Of a DNA stretch of 64,000 nt, positions 1 through 9,038 are shown one piece after another. Source of the DNA: Chloroflexi bacterium CSP1-4 (lineage in GTDB: Bacteria; Chloroflexota; Limnocylindria; Limnocylindrales; CSP1-4). A program made the position numbers and the translations under genes. Location of the stretch: the NCBI GenBank assembly GCA_001443375.1, contig LDXM01000001.1:121922-185921 (forward strand). Direction: 5' to 3'. Under the pieces are notes generated by a model. It saw only the letters and a program-made list of their open reading frames with translations. It had not been told where the DNA came from and did no database searches. The first letter of the stretch is position 1. Each line of letters begins with the position of its first letter.

Positions 1-1
1 C

Positions 2-679
2 AAGAACATCGCCATCCCCACCTCGATCATCGACGGCTACGTCGTGGCGCCGGGCGAGTGGTTCGACTTCTTGACCGTCGTGGGCGAGCTCAGCACCGAG
101 AAGGGCTACGGGCCGGGCGGCGCGATCATCAACGGACGCACGGAGCCAACGGGCGCTCTTGCCGGCGGCATCTGCAGCACCTCGACCACGCTCTTCAATG
201 CGGCGCTTCGCTACGGCCTGGAGATGGGCGCACGGCGCAACCACTACTACTACATCACGCGCTATCCGCTGGGACTCGACGCCACCGTCTTCAAGAGCGC
301 GGGCGGCTCCAACCAGACGATGAGCTTCCGCAACGACACGCCCAACCCGATCCTCATCCGCGGCATCAACGCCTACGGCCTCGTCACCTTCGAGCTATGG
401 AGCGTGGACGTCGGCCGGAAGGTCTCCTTCTCCTCGCCGATCGTCAAAAACGTCCGTCCGGCGCGGGACACGATCGAGTACACGGAGACCCTGCCGGCCG
501 ACGCCACCAAGCGCATCGAGACTCCCGCCGACGGCAAGGACGTCTGGGTCACGCGCACCGTCCGGGACGCTGACGCCAACATCGTCCACCAGGAGACCTA
601 CTACTCCCACTACGCCCGGGTGGACGGCGTCACCCTGGTCGGTCAGGGGTCCACGCCACCGGAGGCTGCGACCCCCTAG
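2..679 (+). CDS. VanW family protein (5'-truncated by window start)
   Basis: Frame open from base 2 (KNIAIPTSIIDGYVVAPGEWFDF...); VanW-like GGAI..G...GGICSTSTTLFNAALRYGLEMGARRNHYYYITRYPLGLDATV. Confidence 0.85.
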   Translation, partial: KNIAIPTSIIDGYVVAPGEWFDFLTVVGELSTEKGYGPGGAIINGRTEPTGALAGGICSTSTTLFNAALRYGLEMGARRNHYYYITRYPLGLDATVFKSAGGSNQTMSFRNDTPNPILIRGINAYGLVTFELWSVDVGRKVSFSSPIVKNVRPARDTIEYTETLPADATKRIETPADGKDVWVTRTVRDADANIVHQETYYSHYARVDGVTLVGQGSTPPEAATP

Positions 680-781
680 CGTGCCCGGTGCCGGGTGACC
701 ATCGGCGGCCGCGTTCGGGCCGGACGGCCGTCGCCGAACGCGGCTCCCCGGGATCAGGATTCGTGGCGGAGGTGCATCGCC

Positions 782-1135
782 ATGCAAGCCACACCGACCG
801 CCACGCACGTCCCGCCCGGCTCCGCCGCCGCCGCCTGGGTCGACCTCCGCCACGCGATGGTCGCCCGCTCCGCGCCCGACGGCTCGGTCGAGGTCGTCGA
901 GCTGCGCCGCCCGGCCACGGTCGACGAGCCGGTCGAGCAGTGGCTCGCCGTCGTGGCCGACGCCATCGGCGACCACGAACGCGTCGTCATCCTCGGCTCC
1001 GGGCCGCTGCGCCTGGCGCTCGAGCGCGAATACGTCTCGATCTTCCACCGCCCCGACCGCATCGTGGACGTCGAGCCCTCCGAGCCGGTCGGCCGCGAGG
1101 AGCTGATCCGCCGGGTGGCCGAGCTCAGGGGCTGA
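782..1135 (+). CDS. hypothetical protein (~117 aa)
   Basis: ORF 695..1135; ATG at 782 (MQATPTATHVPPGSAAAAWVDLRHAMV...) preferred; followed by a strong hairpin. Confidence 0.55.
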   Translation: MQATPTATHVPPGSAAAAWVDLRHAMVARSAPDGSVEVVELRRPATVDEPVEQWLAVVADAIGDHERVVILGSGPLRLALEREYVSIFHRPDRIVDVEPSEPVGREELIRRVAELRG

Positions 1136-1152
1136 GCGCGCAAAGGCACAGC

Positions 1153-1185
1153 GAAACGGCGCTCCCGGCGGAGGAGCGCCGTTTC
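1153..1185. terminator. bidirectional hairpin terminator between convergent hypothetical gene and ssrA
   Basis: Perfect 13-bp inverted repeat GAAACGGCGCTCC / GGAGCGCCGTTTC with 7-nt loop. Confidence 0.7.
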
Positions 1186-1197
1186 AGAGATGAGTGC

Positions 1198-1571
1198 TGG
1201 TGGAGATGGGGGAGGGTCGAACTCCCCGTCCAGAACCATCAGCCGGAGACCACTACGAGCGTGTCCGATGCTTTGTCGTCGACCGCCCGGGCCACCATCG
1301 GCAGCGTCCCCTGCGGTCCAGCCGCGTGTCCCTGGATCGGGCCTGGTCCCCGGCTACGCGACGCTCGCCGGAGCTGCATCCCCGCTGCATGACGCTTCCA
1401 CAGCCCACGGGGAGGAGGCTGCTTCCACGCTCACCTTACTGCCTAAGCAGCGAGGGCGAGAGCAGGCTGGCGGTTGCCAGTTACTTCGTTTTGCCGCCGG
1501 TTTAACGAGGCCTGACGGCACCTCGGCTCGCGTTCTCCGGGGATCCGGCCCTGTCGAAACCACGCATCCCC
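1198..1571 (-). ncRNA. ssrA: transfer-messenger RNA (tmRNA)
   Basis: Minus strand begins GGGGATGCGTGGTTTCGACAGGG and ends GTTCGACCCTCCCCCATCTCCACCA; 7-bp acceptor stem GGGGATG/CATCTCC; tag reading frame ends ...QPALALAA-TAG (1443..1490); smpB lies nearby. Confidence 0.93.
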
Positions 1572-1961
1572 ATGAGTCCCGGAACCCTGTCCGGTGCCTC
1601 AATCCTACCACCAGGTGGCGAGGCAGCCGATCGGCCTGCTCGCCGACGCAGCCGACGGGCTAGGGCGCGGCCGCGGCCGGTGCTGGTCGTGAGGTGACAG
1701 GGCAGCGCCCCGAGGAAGACGCCGTCGCACCCTCCCGGCGCGTGTTGTTCCCTGGACACCAAGCTTGCGCTCTTCGGCGGTCGTGGCCCGACTGGAGCTG
1801 GCGATCACCGTCGTCCGTGAGCGTTGCGCCGCCGATCCGGCCCGGGCCGGGAGCCGCGAGGGGGCGTCCCGGGTCCCGGAAAGGCGGCGTTGGTGCTCCA
1901 GGAACAACGCCCCAACGGAGCGCAGCCAACGTCGGGGTCCGGCCCCTAGCGCCCCCGGCCC

Positions 1962-2426
1962 CTACCGCCCGCGACGCACGCCCGCCATCTCGCGGTCGAG
2001 GTCGCGCTTCGCGTCCCGCTCGGCTATGGCGCGCCGCTTGTCGTGCAGCTGCTTGCCCCGCGCGAGCCCCAGCTCGACCTTGGCGTGCCCCTTCTCGTCG
2101 ATGTAGAGGCGCAGCGGCACGAGCGTCAGGCCCTTGGACCTGGTCCGCCCCAGCAGCTCGTCGATCTCCTTCCGGTGCAGGAGCAGCTTGCGCGTGCGGC
2201 GCGGCTCGTGGTTGAAGCGGTTGCCCCCGGCGAACGGGGCGATCGTGACGCCGATCAGCCAGGCCTCGCCGCGCTCGATGCGCGCGTAGGACTCCTGGAG
2301 GCTGACCTTCCCGGCGCGGATGCTCTTGATCTCGGTGCCGGTCAGGGCGATGCCCGCCTCGATGTGCTCCTCGATCGTGTATTCGTGATACGCCTTGCGG
2401 TTCAGCGCGGCGGTGTGTTCGCCCAT
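1962..2426 (-). CDS. smpB: SsrA-binding protein SmpB
   Basis: NRKAYHEYTIEEHIEAGIALTGTEIKSIRAGKVSLQESYARI...KGLTLVPLRLYIDEKGHAKVELGLARGKQLHDKR. Confidence 0.95.
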   Translation of the reverse strand: MGEHTAALNRKAYHEYTIEEHIEAGIALTGTEIKSIRAGKVSLQESYARIERGEAWLIGVTIAPFAGGNRFNHEPRRTRKLLLHRKEIDELLGRTRSKGLTLVPLRLYIDEKGHAKVELGLARGKQLHDKRRAIAERDAKRDLDREMAGVRRGR

Positions 2427-2496
2427 CGTGGGGTCCTTCGGCGGCGGGGCTCAGGGTCGGGAGACGGCGGCGCCCGCACTGTACCGGACGCACGAA

Positions 2497-2520
2497 CGCC
2501 GGTCCGTGACCGGACCGGCG
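2497..2520 (-). promoter_or_regulatory. hairpin in the smpB upstream region
   Basis: Perfect 10-bp inverted repeat CGCCGGTCCG-TGAC-CGGACCGGCG. Confidence 0.5.
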
Positions 2521-2554
2521 CTCGAGTACGCGATACCACCCGGCGGGGTTCTGG

Positions 2555-2605
2555 TTAGGCGGATGCCTCCCGCGAGGTGGTGCAGCGCTGCGGACTGTCG
2601 ATCAC
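2555..2605 (-). CDS. candidate 16-aa leader peptide MIDSPQRCTTSREASA upstream of smpB
   Basis: GTG start (2603..2605) preceded by AAAGGAGGTGAT (2611..2622), a near-perfect Shine-Dalgarno with 9 nt between AGGAGG and GTG; stop TAA at 2555..2557. Confidence 0.35.
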   Translation of the reverse strand: MIDSPQRCTTSREASA

Positions 2606-2686
2606 TGCACATCACCTCCTTTCGTCTGGCGCGGACGATAACGGACGGCCCGCGTCGGCGCAAGTGGCGAGAGCGCCGAGGTGCGC

Positions 2687-2847
2687 TGTGCACCGGGTGT
2701 TCGAACCAGCGAACGAGGTCGCGTCCGGTCGCGTTCCTGTGCGCGGGATGTCCAGGAGGGCGGAGGAAACCCCTCGGCCGGCCGGAAGGGGGTCCGCCGG
2801 GCCCGTTCGGGCACCGTTCGTTCGTCCGGTTGAACGCTGGGTGCACA
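2687..2847. repeat. long imperfect inverted repeat, possible structured RNA in the ctpA-smpB intergenic region
   Basis: Left arm 2687..2716 TGTGCACCGGGTGTTCGAACCAGCGAACGA pairs with right arm 2818..2847 TCGTTCGTCCGGTTGAACGCTGGGTGCACA at about 25 positions with small bulges. Confidence 0.5.
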
Positions 2848-2924
2848 ACGAGACCTGCCCGGGCACCCGCCGCCAGGCGAGCCACCGGCACGCTGCCCCG
2901 CCGGCAGCCGACCCCGCCCAGGCG

Positions 2925-4247
2925 CTACGTCTGCGCGCCCGTCAGCAGCTCGATCGCCTTCTCCAGCACCACGTCGGTCGTGGCGCCCTCCGGGACGGTC
3001 ACCGGCACGTCCGGCAGGAGGCCCTGTCCGTGGATCCAGCGCTTGTCGGGGGTCAGCCACTTGGCCACCGACAGCCGGAACCCGCCGGTGTCGTTGGTCA
3101 ACGTCTGCCACTGCTGGATGGTGCCCTTGCCGTAGCTCTTCTCGCCCACGAGCTGTGCACGCCCGGTGTCCTGCAATGCGCCCGCGACGATCTCGCTGGC
3201 GCTGGCCGAGCCGGCGTCGATGAGCACGACGACCTTGATCCGAGGATCGGTCGCGAGGCCGCCGGCGACCGCCTCGTGGACCTTCTGGGTGCCATCGGCG
3301 AATTCCTCCCAGAAGACTGGGCCGCTGGCGATGAACTCGCTGGCGATCTGCTCGGCCGCGTCGACGAAACCGCCCGGGTCGCCTCGCAGGTCGAAGACGA
3401 TACGCTCGAGCCCCTGGGCCACGAGCCCCTCCAGGTGCTCGCGGAAGTCCCCGGCCGCGGAAGCGCTGAAGCCGTCGAGCCGGATGTAGCCGACCGTGCC
3501 CTCGGCGATGACCTCGCTCGAGACGGCTTCGACGTGGATGATCTCGCGCACGATGGCCAACTCGAATGGATCGCCGGCGCCGCGCACGATGGTCAGTCGG
3601 ACCGTCGTCCCCCTGGGGCCCCTGACCAGGCCGACCGTCTCCGCCAGCGTCTTGCCGGTCAGCGACGCGCCGTCGACGGCGACGACCTCGTCGTTCTCCT
3701 GCAGCCCGGCCTTCTTGGCCGGCGACTCACGGATCGTGCGCACGACGACGATGTGGCAGTCGGGCCCGACTTTCTCACAGCCCTCCTCACCCTTGCCGTC
3801 GCGGGTCGTCATGACCGCGCCGATGCCCTCGAACTGGCCAGAGAGGCCGGAGATGGAATCGCGGTACTCCTCGGAGTCGAGGTACTGGCTGAAGGGATCG
3901 CCGATCGCGTCGAACATGCCCTTGATGGCGCCCTCGACGAGCTTCTTGCTGTCGGCGCCGCCGACGTACTGGCCGGCGATGGCGTCGTAGGCGTCCCAGA
4001 AGGGCTCGAAGAGCTGCTGGCGATCGGCCGAGGTGCCCGGCGTGCGCGCCTCCTGGCGGCCGAGCAGGAAGCCGGCTCCGAAGAGGGCCGAGCCACCGAG
4101 GACGGCCACCAGCGCGAGGGCGACGAAGACCGGGCCACGGCCCCTGCGACGGGCGGGCTCGTGGACGTACGGCGGCGCGGGTGAGGGCTCCAGCGCAGGC
4201 TCGAGCGCAGGCTCGAGGATGGGCTCCGTCGGGTCGAGGTCGGTCAT
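2925..4247 (-). CDS. S41 family C-terminal processing peptidase (PDZ domain)
   Basis: N-terminal TM; PDZ-like GIGAVMTTRDG...SPAKKAGLQENDEVVAVDG; FDLRGDPGGFVDAAEQIASEFI; VVLIDAGSASASEIVAGALQDTGRAQLVGEKSYGKGTIQ. Confidence 0.93.
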   Translation of the reverse strand: MTDLDPTEPILEPALEPALEPSPAPPYVHEPARRRGRGPVFVALALVAVLGGSALFGAGFLLGRQEARTPGTSADRQQLFEPFWDAYDAIAGQYVGGADSKKLVEGAIKGMFDAIGDPFSQYLDSEEYRDSISGLSGQFEGIGAVMTTRDGKGEEGCEKVGPDCHIVVVRTIRESPAKKAGLQENDEVVAVDGASLTGKTLAETVGLVRGPRGTTVRLTIVRGAGDPFELAIVREIIHVEAVSSEVIAEGTVGYIRLDGFSASAAGDFREHLEGLVAQGLERIVFDLRGDPGGFVDAAEQIASEFIASGPVFWEEFADGTQKVHEAVAGGLATDPRIKVVVLIDAGSASASEIVAGALQDTGRAQLVGEKSYGKGTIQQWQTLTNDTGGFRLSVAKWLTPDKRWIHGQGLLPDVPVTVPEGATTDVVLEKAIELLTGAQT

Positions 4248-4313
4248 GTGCCAGGGAAGTCTACGCGGGCGTGGCGCAGACGGTCCCGAACGTGGATGAA
4301 GCTTCGCCGGACC

Positions 4314-5204
4314 TCACTTGATGAGGTAGCTGCGCACCGAGATCGTCGCGCCCAGGCCCCCCAGCAGGGCGCCGGCGCCGACCACGAGGAGCACCAGCTG
4401 CTCGCCCAGCCGCTGGTCGAAGCCGACGGGGATCTCGCGCAGGACGGTCGAGCCGAGCTGGCTGATGGCCGGCGCGGCGACGGCGAGGATGCCCAGCGTG
4501 ACGAGCGAGCCGAGCAGTCCCACGAGCAGCCCCTCGAGGACGAACGGCCAGCGGATGAACGCGTCCGAGGCGCCCACGAGGCGCATGATCTCGATCTCGT
4601 CGGCCCGCGCCATGACCGCCATGCGGATGGTGTTGACGACGATGAACAGGACGGTCAGGGCCACCATCAGCATGACGCCCAGGCCGACCGTGCGCAGCAC
4701 GCCGGTGATGGCCACCAGCGCGTCGACCACCCGCTGCGTCTCGAGGACCTCTGCCACGACGCCCTTCGGCGCCTTCAGGATCTCCACGACCTGGCCGTAC
4801 TGGCGTGGATCCTTCAGCTTCACGTTCAGGCTGGCGGGGATGGGGTTGGTGCCGGTCAGACCGGTCAGATCGGGGCGGCCCTGCGCCTCCTGCTGGGCGC
4901 GCCAATCGGCCAGCGCTTCTTCCTTGCTGGTGTGGGTGACGGTCGCCACCTCCGGGAGGGCCGCCACCTGCTCCTGCAGCCGGGCCACCCGCTCGGGCGC
5001 CACGCCGTCGTTGAGGAACGCCTGCACCTCGACCTTCGACTCCACGAACTGGAGGCCGGCCTCCAGCCCCGAGAGCACGAGCACGAGTCCCGACAGGAGC
5101 ACGAGCATGAGGACCATGGTCACGGTCGCGGCGAGGCTCATGACGCGGTTGCGCCAGAAGCCCTGGGCGGCGCGGCGGACGGAGAAGGCCAGGAAGGAGA
5201 GCAT
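4314..5204 (-). CDS. ftsX: cell division permease-like protein FtsX
   Basis: N-terminal FSVRRAAQGFWRNRVMSLAATVTM, extracellular domain, MARADEIEIMRLVGASDAFIRWPFVLEGLLVGLLGS; adjacent to ftsE. Confidence 0.92.
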   Translation of the reverse strand: MLSFLAFSVRRAAQGFWRNRVMSLAATVTMVLMLVLLSGLVLVLSGLEAGLQFVESKVEVQAFLNDGVAPERVARLQEQVAALPEVATVTHTSKEEALADWRAQQEAQGRPDLTGLTGTNPIPASLNVKLKDPRQYGQVVEILKAPKGVVAEVLETQRVVDALVAITGVLRTVGLGVMLMVALTVLFIVVNTIRMAVMARADEIEIMRLVGASDAFIRWPFVLEGLLVGLLGSLVTLGILAVAAPAISQLGSTVLREIPVGFDQRLGEQLVLLVVGAGALLGGLGATISVRSYLIK

Positions 5205-5208
5205 CGGG

Positions 5209-6050
5209 TCAGTACTGGCGGTGGTAGCCGCCGACCTCGTCGCGCACGATGCGGCCCTCCTCGAGCGCCACGACGCGCTTGCGCAGGGCGGTCACGACCT
5301 CGGCGTTATGCGTGGCCATGAGCACGGTCGTGCCCAGCTCGTTGATGCGCAGCAGGAGCTGGATGATCTCCCAGCTGATGAGGGGATCAAGGTTCCCCGT
5401 GGGCTCGTCGGCGATGATGATGCGCGGTCCGTGGACCATGGCGCGGGCGATGGCGGTCCGCTGCTGCTCCCCGCCGGAGAGCTGGTTCGGGCGCTGCTCG
5501 GCCTGGGCGGACAGGCCCACGAGGGCCAACGCGCGCTCCACAGCCGGCCCCACCTCGCGGCGCGGCGTGCCCGTCACCTCGAGCGCGAAGCCGACGTTCT
5601 CGTGCACGGTCTTGCTGGGCAGCAGCTTGAAGTCCTGGAAGATGATGCCGATCTCGCGGCGGAGGTGCGGCACGTGGCGGCGGCGCAGGCGGGCGAGGTC
5701 GCGACCGGCCACCAGGACGGTGCCGGTCGTGGCCAGCTCGTCGCGGATGAGCAGCTTGATGAGCGTGCTCTTGCCCGCGCCGGACGGGCCGACGAGGAAG
5801 ATGAAGTCGCCCTCGGGCACGACGAGATCGACCTCGATGAGGGCGCGCTTCCCGTTGGGGTAGACCTTGGTCACGTCGTGCAGGGCGATCGCCGCATGCC
5901 TGAGGTCCGGGATCGTGGCGTCGGCGCCGGGCCGCGCGAGGGCGGGATCCGCGGGCCGGTCCGGCGTAAGGGCCGACGGCGCGGGCGCGACGGCCTCGAG
6001 GGCGCCGGCGCGGGGCCGGAGGCTGGCCCGGAGGTGCGAGAAGGTCACAT
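5209..6050 (-). CDS. ftsE: cell division ATP-binding protein FtsE (N-terminus uncertain)
   Basis: VTKVYPNGKRALIEVDLVVPEGDFIFLVGPSGAGKSTLIKLLI...LSGGEQQRTAIARAMVHGPRIIIADEPTGNLD; candidate GTG start near 6050. Confidence 0.88.
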
Positions 6051-6249
6051 ACGGCTCCGCGACTGCCGGGACCGACGCGACCGGGGCGTCGGTGAGCCGG
6101 CCGCGGCTCGGCACGCGGGCACGGCGAGCACGACCACGACGCCGGGGAGCGTAGCACAGGGGCTCGTGAGCCCTCTGCCACCGCCCGCTCGCGCGTCCCC
6201 GCCTGTGCGCTACGCTCGGGCACACGTCGGGCACACGAAGGAGGAGTGG

Positions 6250-7158
6250 ATGGCACCCACCATCGAGCAGGTCGTCGCCGCGATCCCGGAATGGCTTGGG
6301 CGCCACGTCGACGTCGCGGAGATCCCGGGCGGCCTGACAAACCGCAACTACCGCCTGAGCGTGGACGGCGTGCCGATGTTCGTACGGATCCCCGGGCAGG
6401 GGACCGAGCTGCTGGCCGTCGACCGGGCCAACGAGCTCCACAACACGCGAGCGGCGGCGGAGGCGGGGGTGGGCGCCCGCGTCCTGCACCACCTGCCGGA
6501 ATGGGACGTGATGGTCCTCGAGTGGCTACCCGGCCGGACGATGTCGAATGCCGCCTTCGCCGAGCCCGGCATGCCCGCCCGCATCGCCGCGGCGCTTCGG
6601 CGCCTGCACGCCGGCCCACGCTTCCGGGACGACTTCGACATGTTCCGCCTGACGGAGTTCTACCTGCGCGTCGTGGACGAGCACGCGGTGCCCATCCCGG
6701 CGGGCTACCGCGACCGGATCCCGCTCCTGCCGCGCATCGAGGCCGCCCTGGCCGTCGGGCCGCTCCCGACCGTGCCCTGCCACAACGATCTCCTGGCCGA
6801 GAACTACCTCGACGACGGCGAGCGGTTGTGGATCGTCGACTACGAGTACAGCGGCAACGATGACCCGACCTTCGAGCTGGGCAACACCTGCCAGGAGCTC
6901 GGTTTCGACCGGGCCCGGACCATCGAGCTGTGCACCGCCTACTTCGGCCGGGCGACGCCGGCACTGCTGGCGCGGATGCACCTCCAGATGATCATGTCGG
7001 ACATGGGCTGGACGCTATGGGCGGCCATCCAGGCGCGGATCTCGACGATCGACTACGACTTCTGGGGCTGGGCCGAGGAGCGCTGGGGACGAGCCGCGGC
7101 CAGGCTCGACGGGCCCGAGCTCGCAGGCTGGCTGCGCGAGGTCGGTTCGGGGGCCTGA
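6250..7158 (+). CDS. choline/ethanolamine kinase-like phosphotransferase (LicA/APH fold)
   Basis: C-terminal part of ORF 4465..7158; ATG at 6250 after AAGGAGG; GGLTNRNYRL, VPCHNDLLAENYLDDGERLWIVDYEYSGNDDPTFELGN. Confidence 0.88.
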   Translation: MAPTIEQVVAAIPEWLGRHVDVAEIPGGLTNRNYRLSVDGVPMFVRIPGQGTELLAVDRANELHNTRAAAEAGVGARVLHHLPEWDVMVLEWLPGRTMSNAAFAEPGMPARIAAALRRLHAGPRFRDDFDMFRLTEFYLRVVDEHAVPIPAGYRDRIPLLPRIEAALAVGPLPTVPCHNDLLAENYLDDGERLWIVDYEYSGNDDPTFELGNTCQELGFDRARTIELCTAYFGRATPALLARMHLQMIMSDMGWTLWAAIQARISTIDYDFWGWAEERWGRAAARLDGPELAGWLREVGSGA

Positions 7159-7164
7159 AACGGC

Positions 7165-7194
7165 GACGGCCCGGGTCTCCGGGCCCGGGCCGTC
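7165..7194. terminator. bidirectional hairpin terminator
   Basis: GACGGCCCGGG-tctccggg-CCCGGGCCGTC, perfect 11-bp stem between convergent genes. Confidence 0.7.
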
Positions 7195-7224
7195 GATGGC
7201 TTGCTGCCGGGCGATCCCGACGGA

Positions 7225-8883
7225 TCACTCCGGCGGGATCTCCTTGAACGCGTATTCCACGTTGATGCCGCCCGAGCGACGCACCATCTTCGTGACGATG
7301 TACCAGAGGGCGGAGAAGACGAGGATCCCGCCAACCACCGTGTAGGCCAGCTGGCTGGTCAGGCCGAGCTGCGAGTTGGTCAGGAAGAGGACCAGGAAGA
7401 TCGTCCCGGCGATGAAGCCGAGTGCGCCGACGATCGTCACCGTGGGGATGCCCGCGATGGTGAACTTCGAGCCCGGCGAGGCCTCGTAGACGCCCTTGGC
7501 CCGGAAGGGCAGCAGGGCGCCGGCCAGTGCGGTGGCGACGAAGACGTAGCCACAGGCGAAGGTCACGCCCAGCGTGAGCGACGTCCAGGAGGTCGTCGAC
7601 CCATCGGCGTTGGTGACCGCGAAGGTGTTGAACAGCCAGATCACCGGGATGCTGGCCAGGAAGTAGATGACGTGGGCGTTGACCGGAGTGTGGAAGCGGT
7701 CGCTGACGCGGCTGACCAGCTCCGGCAGGACGCGGTCGAGCGACATCGCGACCATCACGCGGGTCATGCCGATATAGCAGTTGTGCACGATCTGATGGCT
7801 GTTGAGGATGAAGCCCACCGAGATCAGCAGGATCACGAGTGGGCTGGCCGAGATGGCGATGGCCAGGATGTTCGGCCACAGGTAGAAGCCGCTGAGCGTA
7901 GCCTCCCCGACCAGCGACCAGTAGCCGGCACCGGCCACGTACAGGAACTCCGTCCCGACGGCGCGCTCGAGGACGAAGGCGAGCGTGGCGAGCAGGATCC
8001 CGGTCACGACGAGCGCGCCGACGATGATCATGGCCTGGTTGCGGAACGAGCGGGCGTCCTTGATCTCGCCGTTCTGCTGCGTGCTGTAGGTCGCCCACTG
8101 GAGCGATGTCCAGGCGATCGGTGCGATGAGCAGCGTGGCCAGCAGGCTGAAGGGCGGATTCGTGTCCACGCCCGCCGCCGTGGTCGCCGCCACAGCGTCC
8201 TGGTAAAACGTGGCGGATCCGCCGATGGAGGTCGAGAACGCGTTGAGTGCGCCGGGCACGTCCGCCGCGTTCGTCGTGAAGAGCACGACGAGCATCGTCC
8301 CGAATGCGAGCAGGGTGGCGATCCACATCACCCGCTGGAGCCTCACGTAGTTCTTGAAGCCGGACGCGAGGATGAGCAGGGCCAGGAGCGCGTTGGCGAT
8401 GCTGGTCACGATGATCCCGTTGGCCGTCGTGAACCAGGTCGCGAGCTCGATCATGCCGGCGTTGCCCAGCGTGGCGCCGAGGCCCAGGAAGAGCGGTGCC
8501 AACCCCAGGTAGGCGAGCAGCCAGCCCGAGAGCGCCACCCACTGGAGGATCCAGATCACGAAGCCGGACATGACCAGCGTGAAGGCGATGCCGCCGCCCA
8601 GCACGCGGCTCTGGAAGACATAGTCGCCGCCCGAGCGCGGCAGCGCCGTCGAGAGCCATACGTACGCCAGCGCGATGGGGATCTCCAGCACCACCGCCAG
8701 CAGGATCCCCCACACGAGCTGGCCGCCCGGCAAGGCGCCCGGCGCCCACAGGTACGTCCAGGGGAAGATCAACCCCATCGTCAGGACGTTGTACACGAAG
8801 GCCGAGGACGGGGACATGACCCGCACCAGACCCGACGATTTCCGGACGAAGACCTCCGGTGCCGCCGCTGTCGCAGTCGCCAT
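7225..8883 (-). CDS. APC superfamily amino acid/amine permease
   Basis: ~12 TM helices; PRSGGDYVFQSRVLGGGIAFTLVMSGFV; SDRFHTPVNAHVIYFLASIPV; GAFT..CGYVFVATALAGALLPFRAKGVYEASPG. Confidence 0.85.
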   Translation of the reverse strand: MATATAAAPEVFVRKSSGLVRVMSPSSAFVYNVLTMGLIFPWTYLWAPGALPGGQLVWGILLAVVLEIPIALAYVWLSTALPRSGGDYVFQSRVLGGGIAFTLVMSGFVIWILQWVALSGWLLAYLGLAPLFLGLGATLGNAGMIELATWFTTANGIIVTSIANALLALLILASGFKNYVRLQRVMWIATLLAFGTMLVVLFTTNAADVPGALNAFSTSIGGSATFYQDAVAATTAAGVDTNPPFSLLATLLIAPIAWTSLQWATYSTQQNGEIKDARSFRNQAMIIVGALVVTGILLATLAFVLERAVGTEFLYVAGAGYWSLVGEATLSGFYLWPNILAIAISASPLVILLISVGFILNSHQIVHNCYIGMTRVMVAMSLDRVLPELVSRVSDRFHTPVNAHVIYFLASIPVIWLFNTFAVTNADGSTTSWTSLTLGVTFACGYVFVATALAGALLPFRAKGVYEASPGSKFTIAGIPTVTIVGALGFIAGTIFLVLFLTNSQLGLTSQLAYTVVGGILVFSALWYIVTKMVRRSGGINVEYAFKEIPPE

Positions 8884-8940
8884 CCGATTTCACCTCGTAG
8901 CAGGGGGACGCGAGCCGTCATTGGGGGCGGCTCGATGGTG

Positions 8941-8960
8941 GGCGGCCGCGCGCGGCCGCC
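8941..8960. terminator. perfect 20-bp GC palindrome, putative terminator of metallophosphoesterase gene
   Basis: GGCGGCCGCGCGCGGCCGCC lies downstream of the 9039 stop on the minus strand. Confidence 0.45.
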
Positions 8961-9038
8961 GCTCAGTTCCAGCCTCCGATGGCACCTCCCTTCCTCATGT
9001 CGCCACAGGTCCGCGTGGGCTCGCGGGCGGTGGCCGCC

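Noticed and set aside
1200-1230. GTCGAAC T-loop-like motif considered as an isolated tRNA
   Set aside because: It is the tRNA-like domain of the tmRNA; no cloverleaf of tRNA length
2494-2521. Similarity between hairpins at 2497..2520 and 62292..62321 (GAACGCCGGTCC...GTGACCGG...CCGGCG) as a repeat family
   Set aside because: Two short GC-rich hairpins sharing a motif is weak evidence; could be chance or common terminator style
2451-2891. 146-aa ORF upstream of smpB
   Set aside because: Arg/Pro-rich, no domain, poor start context; the region is better explained as non-coding with a mini-ORF
2577-4184. 535-aa ORF on + strand opposite the S41 protease
   Set aside because: Shadow ORF; no recognisable domain, and the opposite strand has clear PDZ/S41 motifs
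4465-7158. 897-aa ORF on + strand
   Set aside because: Only the part from ATG 6250 is a credible protein (kinase-like); the N-terminal portion is antisense to ftsX/ftsE
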